DNA of 7,225 nt, taken from Hyphomicrobiales bacterium (GTDB lineage Bacteria; Pseudomonadota; Alphaproteobacteria; Rhizobiales; Xanthobacteraceae). The stretch lies in assembly GCA_003164375.1 (NCBI GenBank), contig PLTE01000028.1, positions 1 through 7,225 of the forward strand, written 5' to 3'. Below, one piece after another: positions 1 through 5,935 of the stretch. A program made the translations under genes and the position numbers. Each line of letters opens with the position of its first letter. The first letter of the stretch is position 1. The notes under the pieces are model-generated. The model searched no databases. It saw only the letters and a program-made list of their open reading frames with translations, and had not been told where the DNA came from.

Positions 1-873
1 GTGTCGTTGCGCTTTGCGCGCTGGCTGCCGCCGGCCGGTCGCCGCGGCACGGTGTGTATCTTTCAGGGCCGCAGCGAATGGATCGAAAAATATTTCGAGA
101 CAGTGCGCGATCTGCGCGCGCGCGGCTTTGCCGTTGCGGCGCTCGATTGGCGCGGCCAGGGTCTCTCCGAGCGCGCCTTGAGCGACCGCCGCAAGGGTTA
201 TGTGCGCGACTTTTCCGACTACGACACCGATCTCGAAACTTTCATGCGCGAGATCGTGTTGCCGGATTGCCCGCCGCCGATCTTCGGCATCGGTCATTCC
301 ACCGGCGCGAATGTTCTCATCCGCGCCGCGCATCGCGGCCACCGCTGGTTCGACCGCATCGTGCTTACGGCGCCGCTGATCGCGCTCGGCGGCGTCGACT
401 ATTCGATGGGCACCGGCGCAATGGTCGTTCGCGCGTTGCGCCTGGCGGGTTTCGGCAGCATCTACGTGCCGAAGAGCGACACCAGCATCATCGAGTCGCG
501 TCCGTTCGTCGGCAATATCCTGACCTCCGACCCGGTGCGTTACGCCCGCAATGCCGCGATCCTCGAAGCGGAACCCGCGCTTGCGCTTGGCGCGCCGACG
601 GTGGCGTGGACCGATGCCGCGTTCCGCGCCATGCGGACGCTGCGCGATCGCAGCTATCCGGCGCGGATCCGGCAGCCGATGCTGATCGTCGCCGGCGGCA
701 ACGACGCCGTGGTGTCGAATGCGGCGATTGAGGATTTCGCCAGCATGTTGCGCGCCGGCTCGCATCTGGTCGTGGTCGGCGCCCAGCATGAGCTGTTGAT
801 GGAGCAAGACCGTTTCCGCTCGCAATTCTGGGCGGCGTTCGATGCCTTCGTTCCGGGCACCCCGCTGTATTGA
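1..873 (+). CDS. Alpha/beta hydrolase, lysophospholipase (PldB/monoglyceride lipase) type, probably 5'-truncated
   Basis: Serine hydrolase of the alpha/beta fold, probably acting on lysophospholipid or monoacylglycerol esters; the true substrate cannot be read from sequence. Visible in order: an early strand with the FQGRSE oxyanion-side segment (residues 21-26), the DWRGQGLS segment (49-56) typical of the lysophospholipase branch, the nucleophile elbow GHSTG with Ser100, the acid Asp235 in AGGNDAVV, and the catalytic His263 in AQHELLME. The usual elbow in this branch is GHSMGG; here it is GHSTGA, which still keeps G-x-S-x-G. The frame opens with GTG at the first base of the window and starts directly with the first core strand (SLRFARWLPP). 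I would expect an N-terminal extension, so this GTG may be an internal valine and the real start may lie outside. The stop is TGA at 871-873. No signal peptide is visible, so it is probably cytoplasmic. It converges on hisN. Confidence 0.85.
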   Translation: MSLRFARWLPPAGRRGTVCIFQGRSEWIEKYFETVRDLRARGFAVAALDWRGQGLSERALSDRRKGYVRDFSDYDTDLETFMREIVLPDCPPPIFGIGHSTGANVLIRAAHRGHRWFDRIVLTAPLIALGGVDYSMGTGAMVVRALRLAGFGSIYVPKSDTSIIESRPFVGNILTSDPVRYARNAAILEAEPALALGAPTVAWTDAAFRAMRTLRDRSYPARIRQPMLIVAGGNDAVVSNAAIEDFASMLRAGSHLVVVGAQHELLMEQDRFRSQFWAAFDAFVPGTPLY

Positions 874-883
874 TTTTCCATCC

Positions 884-914
884 TTCCGGCGCTTCGCTTC
901 GTCTGGCCCCGGAA
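884..914. terminator. Inverted repeat between convergent genes, possible bidirectional terminator
   Basis: TTCCGG at 884-889 pairs with CCGGAA at 909-914 around a 19-base GC-rich loop that itself contains GCG-CTT-CGC. It sits 10 bases after the stop of the left hydrolase and 11 bases after (on -) the stop of hisN, where a shared terminator is expected. There is no T-run, so it is not a textbook intrinsic terminator. It also looks like the short CCGGAA-ended palindromes scattered between genes in Bradyrhizobium-type genomes (recalled, not checked). Confidence 0.35.
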
Positions 915-925
915 TCACAAGCAAA

Positions 926-1708
926 TCATCCGTTTAACAATTCCATCGCTTGCGCATGCACCCGTTTGTCGCCGGCGGCGATGATGCGGCCGCCGCCATA
1001 GGGCTTGCCGTTGTCCCAGGTGGTGACGACACCGCCGGCGCCTTCGATGATCGGGATCAGGGGCAGCACGTCATAAGGCTTCAGTTCGGTTTCGATGACG
1101 AGGTCGACATGGCCCGCGGCGAGCACGCAATAGGCGTAGCAATCGCCACCGTAGCGCGACAGCCGCACCGCTTGCTCGACGCGGCCGAAACATTGCCGGT
1201 CGGCTTCCGCCATCAAGAGCGGGCTCGTCGTGCATAACACCGCGTCTTGCAGCGCCGCGCAGGGGCGCACCCGCAAAGCCCGATCGCCGGCCGGCCCGCG
1301 GTAGCGCGCGCCTCGGCCGTCTCCGGAGAAATGCTCCCGGGTGAACGGCTGGTGCATCATGCCGTAGATCGGCTCGCCGCGCCGCGTCAGTGCGATCAGC
1401 GTGCCCCAGGCCGGCATGCCGCAGATGAAGGACTTGGTGCCGTCGATCGGGTCGAGCACCCAGACATATTCGGCGTCCGGGCGTTCGGGGCCGAATTCTT
1501 CGCCGACGACGCCGTGCTCAGGGAAGGTCCGCTTGATTAGCGTTCGCATGGTGGCTTCGGCGGCGCGGTCGGCCGCGGTGACCGGATCGAAGCCGCCGGA
1601 GCGACTTTTGTTCTCGACCCCGAGCGCGCTACGGAAGAACGGCCGGATGGTCTCGCCCGAAATGGCTGCAAGTTCGTCGACAAAGGCCACGAAATCGATT
1701 GCCGTCAT
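926..1708 (-). CDS. hisN: Histidinol-phosphatase, inositol-monophosphatase family (HisN)
   Basis: Mg-dependent phosphatase of the inositol monophosphatase fold. The alphaproteobacterial HisN branch removes phosphate from L-histidinol phosphate in the penultimate part of histidine biosynthesis, in the cytoplasm. With the start at 1708 the protein has 260 residues, normal for the family. Visible motifs: GEE at 69-71, the metal-binding DPIDGTKSF at 86-94, and the C-terminal KPYDVLPLIPIIEGAGG (210-226), whose Asp213 corresponds to the WDxAA metal ligand of SuhB-type enzymes. The frame stays open to 1792, but ATG at 1708 is preferred: its upstream strand reads GAGG about six bases before ATG, and the extension (MPAWRTGNTV...) has no family character. 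The stop is TGA at 926-928. The next gene upstream on the same strand is 450 bases away, so it is probably transcribed alone. The alternative is a general inositol-phosphate phosphatase, but the ELAAISGETIRPFFR opening and RLSRYGGDCYAY (182-193) favour HisN. Confidence 0.82.
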   Translation of the reverse strand: MTAIDFVAFVDELAAISGETIRPFFRSALGVENKSRSGGFDPVTAADRAAEATMRTLIKRTFPEHGVVGEEFGPERPDAEYVWVLDPIDGTKSFICGMPAWGTLIALTRRGEPIYGMMHQPFTREHFSGDGRGARYRGPAGDRALRVRPCAALQDAVLCTTSPLLMAEADRQCFGRVEQAVRLSRYGGDCYAYCVLAAGHVDLVIETELKPYDVLPLIPIIEGAGGVVTTWDNGKPYGGGRIIAAGDKRVHAQAMELLNG

Positions 1709-1768
1709 GATTGCCTCAGAGGTTCCGGTTCGAGTATCGGAGCTTGGCGTAAACGGCAATCCGACGGT

Positions 1769-1793
1769 GTTGCCGGTTCGCCACGCCGGCAAC
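1769..1793 (-). other. Perfect 8-bp hairpin in the hisN leader
   Basis: GTTGCCGG at 1769-1776 and CCGGCAAC at 1786-1793 form a perfect 8-bp stem with a 9-base loop. It starts 60 bases upstream of the hisN ATG. No T-run follows on either strand, so it is not an intrinsic terminator. It could be 5'-UTR structure or an operator. If transcription of hisN begins in the AT-rich block at 1841-1910, the hairpin lies in the transcript. Confidence 0.4.
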
Positions 1794-1840
1794 GTTAATC
1801 GCTATGCAAAAGCAGCAAGGCCGCGTCCCGCGCCATCCAG

Positions 1841-1910
1841 TTCTTGACTTATATATGTGCAGAGCCCGGATCATATTATAAGTTATTGATATTGAACTAT
1901 TATTTTTTTG
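1841..1910 (-). promoter_or_regulatory. AT-rich segment, candidate hisN promoter region
   Basis: This is the only strongly AT-rich block in the window (6 G/C in the 40 bases 1871-1910). Read on -, it contains an exact TATAAT at 1875-1880, but no convincing -35 hexamer 16-18 bases further upstream. If used, it would give hisN a leader of roughly 160 bases carrying the 1769-1793 hairpin. On + it contains TTGACT at 1844-1849 without a well-spaced -10. The rest of the gene-free stretch 1709-1990 shows no coding frame I believe and no tRNA. Confidence 0.25.
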
Positions 1911-1991
1911 ACGCCACTCGCGCGGAATGACTAAAGACGCAATCTACAGCAAATAGCTGGGAAAAACTCCCGGAAGATAGGTCAACAGCAC

Positions 1992-2019
1992 TTGTATTTT
2001 GTGCGGCGCGGTGTATGTT
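1992..2019 (+). promoter_or_regulatory. Candidate sigma-70-like promoter of the small RNA
   Basis: TTGTAT at 1992-1997 and TATGTT at 2014-2019 are separated by 16 bases, an acceptable though not consensus -35/-10 pair. Transcription would begin around 2026-2027, just before the first hairpin of the small RNA (2029). An alternative heat-shock sigma-type promoter cannot be excluded by eye. Confidence 0.4.
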
Positions 2020-2026
2020 GCTGCAG

Positions 2027-2125
2027 TGCGGTAGCGAGAGGCTCTCTCCCGTTACCGTCGCCCTCCTTGGGCGTTTCCTCCCTAGACTTGGGCCGCTCCC
2101 GCAAGGTGAGCGGCCCTTTTTCTTT
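2027..2125 (+). ncRNA. Small RNA with anti-Shine-Dalgarno CU-rich loops (alpha-r14/cuckoo-like)
   Basis: About 100 nt of densely structured sequence with no coding frame. Stem 1 is CGGTAGCG (2029-2036) with CGTTACCG (2050-2057), eight pairs including one G-U; its loop contains CTCTCTCC. Stem 2 is CGCCC (2059-2063) with GGGCG (2069-2073), five perfect pairs, loop TCCTT. A 16-base linker TTTCCTCCCTAGACTT (2074-2089) follows, then the intrinsic terminator. Three CU-rich segments that could pair with a Shine-Dalgarno sequence are thus exposed in two loops and a linker. This architecture resembles the alphaproteobacterial alpha-r14/cuckoo sRNAs, which carry CCUCCUCCC motifs and are thought to repress translation. 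The family assignment is from memory; the structure is seen directly. The T-run follows the last stem only on +, which fixes the strand. It is not SRP RNA: the conserved GGAAGCAGCC loop is absent. The 5' end rests on the weak promoter call. Confidence 0.65.
2090..2125 (+). terminator. Strong intrinsic terminator of the small RNA
   Basis: GGGCCGCTC (2090-2098) pairs perfectly with GAGCGGCCC (2108-2116) over a 9-base loop, followed at once by TTTTTCTTT (2117-2125). On the other strand the stem is followed by AAGTCTAGGG, with no U-run. It therefore serves a + transcript and not the amidohydrolase gene that ends on - at 2163. Confidence 0.85.
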
Positions 2126-2162
2126 GCCGTCTTCTGTCGCACCCTTTTTGGCTATTCTCCGG

Positions 2163-3053
2163 CTATTCCGCTGCCGCAGCGCGGTAAGGCCGCAATTCCT
2201 CGATCGGGATGGTGGCGAGGCGGTCGGCCAATGCTTCGAATTCGGAGGCGAGCTTGGCGAAGGAGGGCGAACGCTCATAGCGCCGCTCATCCATATAGAG
2301 TGCGCGGTTGATCTCGAGCTGGATGGCGTGCAGGCCGGTGGTCGGATTACCGTAGTGCTCGGTGATAAAGCCGCCGGCATACGGCTTGTTGCGGCTGACG
2401 GTATAGCCGAACGCTCGCATACATTGCTCGATCGTCTCGGCAACGATGCCGACGCAGCTCGTGCCGTAGCGGTCGCCGAGCACGAGGTCGGCACGGGGCC
2501 GTTCGTCCCGCCCACCGGTGGACGACGGCATGGAATGGCAATCGATCAGGACGGCGGCGCCAAATTGGCGCTGCAGGCGCATGAATAGCCGGCGCAGGGT
2601 CCGGTGATACGGCTTGTACAGGCCATCGATACGCCGCAGCGCTTCGGTGACGGCGATGCGCTGATCATAGATTTCCTGGGCATCGCCGACCACCCGGGCC
2701 ACCGTGCCAAGCCCGCCCGCGACCCGCATTGACCGCGTATTGGCGAACGAGGGGAGCCGGCCATCGAACATCCGCGGGTCGAGCTCGTAGGGTTCGCGGT
2801 TGACGTCGACATAGCTGCGCGGAAAGTGCGCCCGCACCACTGGATGGCCGCGCGCCACCACGCCTTCGATCAATTCGCCGACGAAACTGTCCTCGGAGCG
2901 GCGTAGAGTCTGCAGATCGAGCCGCGAGGCCTGGAGGAACGTCGGGGGGTAAACGCGCCCGCTGTGGGGCGAATTGAATAGCAGCGGGCCGCGGCATTCT
3001 GCCGGCTCCATGGCCTCGAACGGGGGATCGAATTCGTCTTCGATGTCCGACAT
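2163..3053 (-). CDS. N-formylglutamate amidohydrolase family protein
   Basis: Zinc-type deformylase/amidohydrolase family (HutG-like). The classical member hydrolyses N-formyl-L-glutamate to glutamate and formate in histidine breakdown. No other hut gene is visible, so the physiological substrate is open. With ATG at 3053 the protein has 296 residues. Family marks in order: FNSPHSG (26-32, candidate metal His30), RRSEDSFVGEL (51-61), DCHSMPS (171-177, candidate metal His173), NKPYAGGFIT (222-231) and IQLEINRALYM (244-254). There is no signal peptide. The frame remains open to 3161. ATG 3053 has only a weak AGG before it, whereas ATG 3090-3092 has TTAGGAACG before it, so a protein 13 residues longer is possible. 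The extension beyond that covers the phased repeats and looks non-coding. The stop is TAG at 2163-2165. It is divergent from cpdR; I recall that pairing from other Rhizobiales genomes but could not check it. Confidence 0.82.
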   Translation of the reverse strand: MSDIEDEFDPPFEAMEPAECRGPLLFNSPHSGRVYPPTFLQASRLDLQTLRRSEDSFVGELIEGVVARGHPVVRAHFPRSYVDVNREPYELDPRMFDGRLPSFANTRSMRVAGGLGTVARVVGDAQEIYDQRIAVTEALRRIDGLYKPYHRTLRRLFMRLQRQFGAAVLIDCHSMPSSTGGRDERPRADLVLGDRYGTSCVGIVAETIEQCMRAFGYTVSRNKPYAGGFITEHYGNPTTGLHAIQLEINRALYMDERRYERSPSFAKLASEFEALADRLATIPIEELRPYRAAAAE

Positions 3054-3108
3054 CACGCCTGGCTGGGCTTTCTGCGACTCACAACCCGGCATCGTTCCTA
3101 ATGCCTGT

Positions 3109-3157
3109 AGGTATTGTCCATGAGAGTCAGGACTTGGTCCATAGGAGTTAGGGCTTG
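3109..3157. repeat. Three phased AGG-N2-TTG repeats in the divergent intergenic region
   Basis: AGGTATTG (3109-3116), AGGACTTG (3129-3136) and AGGGCTTG (3150-3157) start 20 and 21 bases apart, about two helical turns. The last two belong to adjacent 21-base units (3118-3138 and 3139-3159), both beginning CCAT and matching at 15 of 21 positions by direct comparison. CCATGA recurs at 3171-3176. The repeats lie between two divergent starts, where an operator array for a DNA-bending or cooperative regulator would sit. No known motif is recognised. The 21-base period is also seven codons, so descent from a coding repeat cannot be fully dismissed. Confidence 0.45.
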
Positions 3158-3183
3158 CCAAGGGGATTTTCCATGACCGTTAT
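3155..3183 (+). promoter_or_regulatory. Weak candidate promoter of cpdR
   Basis: TTGCCA at 3155-3160 and CGTTAT at 3178-3183 are 17 bases apart. Both hexamers are only partly consensus. A start near 3190 would give a leader of about 75 bases. The -35 overlaps the third phased repeat, which would let a protein bound there act directly on this promoter. Confidence 0.25.
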
Positions 3184-3264
3184 CTCGTCGCCTTTCACCT
3201 CATGTTTACCGGCTATCCCGCTTATGGAATGAAGGGGGCCGGCGAAAGCCGGGTTCAAGATACC

Positions 3265-3624
3265 ATGTCCAAAATATTACTTGCGGAAGACGACATCGAC
3301 ATGCGGCGGTTCCTGGTCAAGGCGCTGCAAAATGCGGGATTCGAGGTCATTTCCTACGATAACGGCCTATCGGCCTATCAGCGTCTGCGGGAGGAGCCGT
3401 TCGAGCTGCTTCTGACCGACATCGTCATGCCGGAAATGGACGGCATCGAACTGGCCCGACGCGCCGCCGAACTCGATCCCGACATCAAGATCATGTTCAT
3501 CACCGGCTTTGCCGCGGTGGCGCTCAACGCCGACTCGACCGCGCCCAAGCACGCCAAGGTGCTGTCCAAGCCCATCCATCTGCGCGAACTGGTCAACGAA
3601 GTGCAAAAAATGCTGGCGGCGTGA
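3265..3624 (+). CDS. cpdR: CpdR-type single-domain response regulator
   Basis: Stand-alone receiver protein of 119 residues with no output domain. In Caulobacter and Sinorhizobium, unphosphorylated CpdR primes ClpXP for proteolysis and localises it to the cell pole, helping degrade CtrA and other cell-cycle proteins; phosphorylation through the CckA-ChpT relay switches this off. Receiver marks: acidic pair Asp9-Asp10 in LLAEDD, phospho-acceptor Asp52 in LLTDIVMPEMDG, Thr80 in FITGF, and Lys102 in LSKPIHL. RRFLVKALQNAGFEV, DNGLSAYQRLREEPFE and DPDIKIMFITGFAAVALN match the CpdR family as I know it. ATG 3265 is chosen because the protein then begins MSKILLAEDD at the first receiver strand; an in-frame ATG at 3202 adds 21 residues of no receiver character. 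The protein ends MLAA, a ClpX-like tail. The stop is TGA at 3622-3624, 20 bases from the MCP stop on the other strand. Confidence 0.9.
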   Translation: MSKILLAEDDIDMRRFLVKALQNAGFEVISYDNGLSAYQRLREEPFELLLTDIVMPEMDGIELARRAAELDPDIKIMFITGFAAVALNADSTAPKHAKVLSKPIHLRELVNEVQKMLAA

Positions 3625-3644
3625 CGCCGGCGCGGGGCACGCTG

Positions 3645-5372
3645 CTACGCGCTTCTGACGTGACGCAAAAATCTCTCGACATTGGCCTGCACCCCGCGCG
3701 TATGATCGAACAGGTGCTTGGTGGTATCGAGCACCTCATTCGAGGCGGCGTAGGTCGCGTCGGCGTGACCGTTCAGATCGACGATATTGGCGGCGACCGC
3801 CCGCGAACTGTCCGCGGCCGACCGGGCGCTGGCGAAAATTCCCGCGGTCTCGGTTGATTGCTGCCCGATCCCGGTCGATATCTCGGTCGCGAACATATTG
3901 AGGTTTTTGATTGCCGCGATGATCTGGCTGATGGTCGTGACCACGGCGGCGCAGGTTTCGCGTACCGCCGAGATTTTTCGGGCGATCTCGTCGGTTGCCT
4001 TGCCGCTTTGCTGGGCCAGCGTTTTGACCTCCGCCGCAACGACGGCGAAACCTTTGCCGGCCACGCCCGCGCGGGCCGCCTCGATGGTCGCGTTCAATGC
4101 CAGGAGATTAGTCTGCTGCGCGATACCCTGGATGAGGTCGGTAATCGGCAGGATCTGCTCGACGGACGTCGTCAGCTTCGCAAGCTCCGCGCTGGCGCTT
4201 TCCGACTGCACCGCGGTGTCGTTGGTAAGCTTGAAAACATCGTTCGATCGTCGCGCCAGCTCCTCGATGGTCTGCGCAAGCTCGCTGGCGGCCTGAGCGA
4301 CCGTTTCCACGTTCGCCCGCGTATTGACGACGGCGTCCACCGTGAAGCCGGATTTTACGCGGGTATCCTCGGCGGCTTTGGCCATCACTTCCGCATTGCT
4401 GCGAACCACGGTGACGGCTTCGACGAGCTGGCCGGAGATGTGCTTGACCGAGCCCTCGAACTCATCGGCAAGGGCGGTCATTTCCTCCCGGCGCCTGGAC
4501 GCACGCTGCTCCTCGGCTTCGCGCCGCGACGCCTGCATTGCTTGAATCTCCAGCGCGTTGCGGCGAAATATTTCGATCGCGTCGATCATCTGGCCGATTT
4601 CGTCGCCGCGGCTGTGGTCGTTTAGTTCGACGTCGGTGTCGCCGTTAGCGAGCTTCTGCATGACCTGCGTAATCGACGTGATCGGCCTGACGATCGATCG
4701 CGCGATAAAGGCGATCACGGCAATGCTGAGCGCCAGGCATGTGAGCAGCCCGATCGCGAAAGAAAGCGTTTCGGTGCGGGTGGCAGCCGACAGGTTCTCG
4801 ACGATCGAATCCGATTCCGCGGTGACCGCCGTGAGGATCGTGCGGACGTCCTCTTCGATGCTGGTGTAACTGTCGTCGGTTTGTCCCAGCATCATCGTCG
4901 CCATCGCAGCGTCCGTGCTGCCGACGTCGAGGACATCCTCGGCGGTGCTTTGGTATTTTCTCAACTTGACCTGTAACCCGTTCAAGTCCGCCAGCGCTAT
5001 GCCAGATACATCGGGTCGCGCGGCAAGTTCCTGGAAGTTCTCGTTGATGACCCAGAAATCGGCCTCGATTTCTTTGCGGAGATTTTGCAAGAGCCGGTCG
5101 TTTACGCCGTTGCTCGCCCAGGAGACATAGCGAAAGACCCGCATATGCGCACTGATGACGGCATTGTTGACCGCCGCCGCCGCCGCGCGGGTGGGGAGAT
5201 TCGACTGCGACAGTTCTTTGAGATCGCGTGCGACCTAATTCGAAGTCAGCCGGACGGTGGCGCCCATGCCGATCAGGCACGTCAGCGCCACCGCGCAGGC
5301 CGTGAGCGTCTTGGTGCGGATCGTCAGGCGCGACAGCAACGCGAAACGGGACGGGTTGCCAAGGCTCAGCAT
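3645..5372 (-). pseudogene. Methyl-accepting chemotaxis protein gene interrupted by an in-frame amber codon
   Basis: Inner-membrane chemoreceptor that would signal to CheA/CheW. The intact frame would run from ATG 5372 (MLSLGNPSRF) to TAG at 3645-3647, 575 residues. Order: TM1 about residues 23-42 (LTACAVALTCLIGMGATVRL), helical periplasmic ligand domain about 47-200 (four-helix-bundle type), TM2 about 203-224, HAMP about 225-278, then the cytoplasmic coiled-coil with tip IAQQTNLLALNATIEAARAG (417-436) and GKGFAVVAAEV (439-449). Codon 46, 5235-5237, is TAG; the same frame continues with normal receptor sequence and codon bias on both sides, so one substitution explains it and no frameshift is needed. 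The first in-frame ATG after it (5144) has no ribosome site and would give a receptor without TM1. The tip residue 437 is Val (GTG) where Glu/Asp is usual. There is no ribosome site before ATG 5372, only C7. It follows the Cache gene by 46 bases. Confidence 0.8.
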
Positions 5373-5418
5373 GGGGGGGCCCGCCGCTGAACGCCGCTTC
5401 GCCTAAGCCAGGGCAAAA

Positions 5419-5880
5419 TCACTCCCGGTAGACTCCGACCCCGACAACATAATCGCCCATCTTCTCGACGTAGCTGGTCTTATCCTCGATCTTGTTGCTC
5501 AGCGGGTTCGGCCACTTATAATTGACCCATCCGGAGCCCGGGCCTTTGGCAATATCGATCATTTCGCGGATGAGATATTTGCCGTCCTGGTCTTTCAGAT
5601 CGAACAGGTTCTTGCCGATGAGCGCCGGCCGCGCACCGTGCGCGACGCAATTGCCGCTCATGTCGTAGACGAACGGATAGAGGTCCCGATCGTGGAATTG
5701 GCTTATCGACTTGTCGGAAATGTCTTTGAACGTCGCGTCTGCGCCGGCTTTCGTAAACATCTCTTCGGTCCGTTTGACCATGGCGACAGCTTCGTCTTTG
5801 CTGCCGAATTCCGCGGCGGAGGCCCGGCAGATGAACGCCAGCAACGCAACCATTGTGATCGTAACAACGGCGCGGGACAT
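5419..5880 (-). CDS. Secreted single-Cache-domain protein, likely periplasmic ligand sensor
   Basis: Protein of 153 residues with a cleavable signal peptide (MSRAVVTITMVALLAFICRASAA; cleavage likely near residue 22-23) and then a single Cache domain (sCache_2-like, about 30-150). Visible Cache features are DRDLYPFVYDMSGNCVAHG (64-82), the IGKNLFDLKDQDG stretch (88-100), GSGWVNYKWPNP (115-126) and the final strands KTSYVEKMGDYVVGVGVY. There is no transmembrane helix or signalling domain after the Cache, so it probably acts in the periplasm as a binding protein. The Cys at 18 is not in a proper lipobox (I at -1), so it is not a lipoprotein. The start is firm: AAGGAGG (5887-5893 on the complement) lies six bases before ATG 5880. 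The stop is TGA at 5419-5421. The MCP gene follows 46 bases downstream on the same strand, suggesting an operon in which the Cache protein feeds the receptor (inference). A CtrA-type box lies 56 bases upstream. Confidence 0.82.
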   Translation of the reverse strand: MSRAVVTITMVALLAFICRASAAEFGSKDEAVAMVKRTEEMFTKAGADATFKDISDKSISQFHDRDLYPFVYDMSGNCVAHGARPALIGKNLFDLKDQDGKYLIREMIDIAKGPGSGWVNYKWPNPLSNKIEDKTSYVEKMGDYVVGVGVYRE

Positions 5881-5935
5881 GGCAGACCTCCTTGGCGCAC
5901 GACGGTTGGGGGTGTTCCAAAATGGCCAATTATCG

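Noticed and set aside
1709..1792. N-terminal extension of HisN to 1792
   Set aside because: A good GAGG ribosome site precedes ATG 1708, and the extension reads through the perfect hairpin at 1769-1793 with no family character.
2090..2125. Terminator of the amidohydrolase gene
   Set aside because: That gene runs on -, where the stem is not followed by U residues; the T-run is on the + side only.
2027..2125. SRP (4.5S) or 6S RNA
   Set aside because: The conserved SRP loop GGAAGCAGCC is missing, and the length of about 100 nt with small separate stems does not fit the single long bulged hairpin of 6S RNA.
3118..3159. CRISPR-like repeats
   Set aside because: Only two adjacent imperfect 21-base units with no spacers and no cas genes nearby.
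3054..3161. N-terminal extension of the amidohydrolase to ATG 3161
   Set aside because: The extra 36 residues have no family similarity that I can see, cover the phased repeats, and would leave almost no room for its promoter. A start at 3092 remains possible.
3630..3652. GCGCG/CGCGC inverted repeat at the cpdR-MCP junction as terminator
   Set aside because: A five-base stem with a 13-base loop and no T-run; this is expected by chance in DNA of this composition.
5235..5237. TAG read as an amino acid (recoded amber or pyrrolysine)
   Set aside because: TAG is the terminal stop of both the MCP frame and the amidohydrolase gene, and the protein is not a known pyrrolysine enzyme. A point mutation or sequencing error is simpler.
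4645..5280. A 211-codon - frame covering the amber codon, as a possible frameshifted part of the MCP
   Set aside because: Its translation is Arg/Gly/His-rich shadow sequence. The MCP continues in one frame on both sides of the TAG, so no frameshift is involved.
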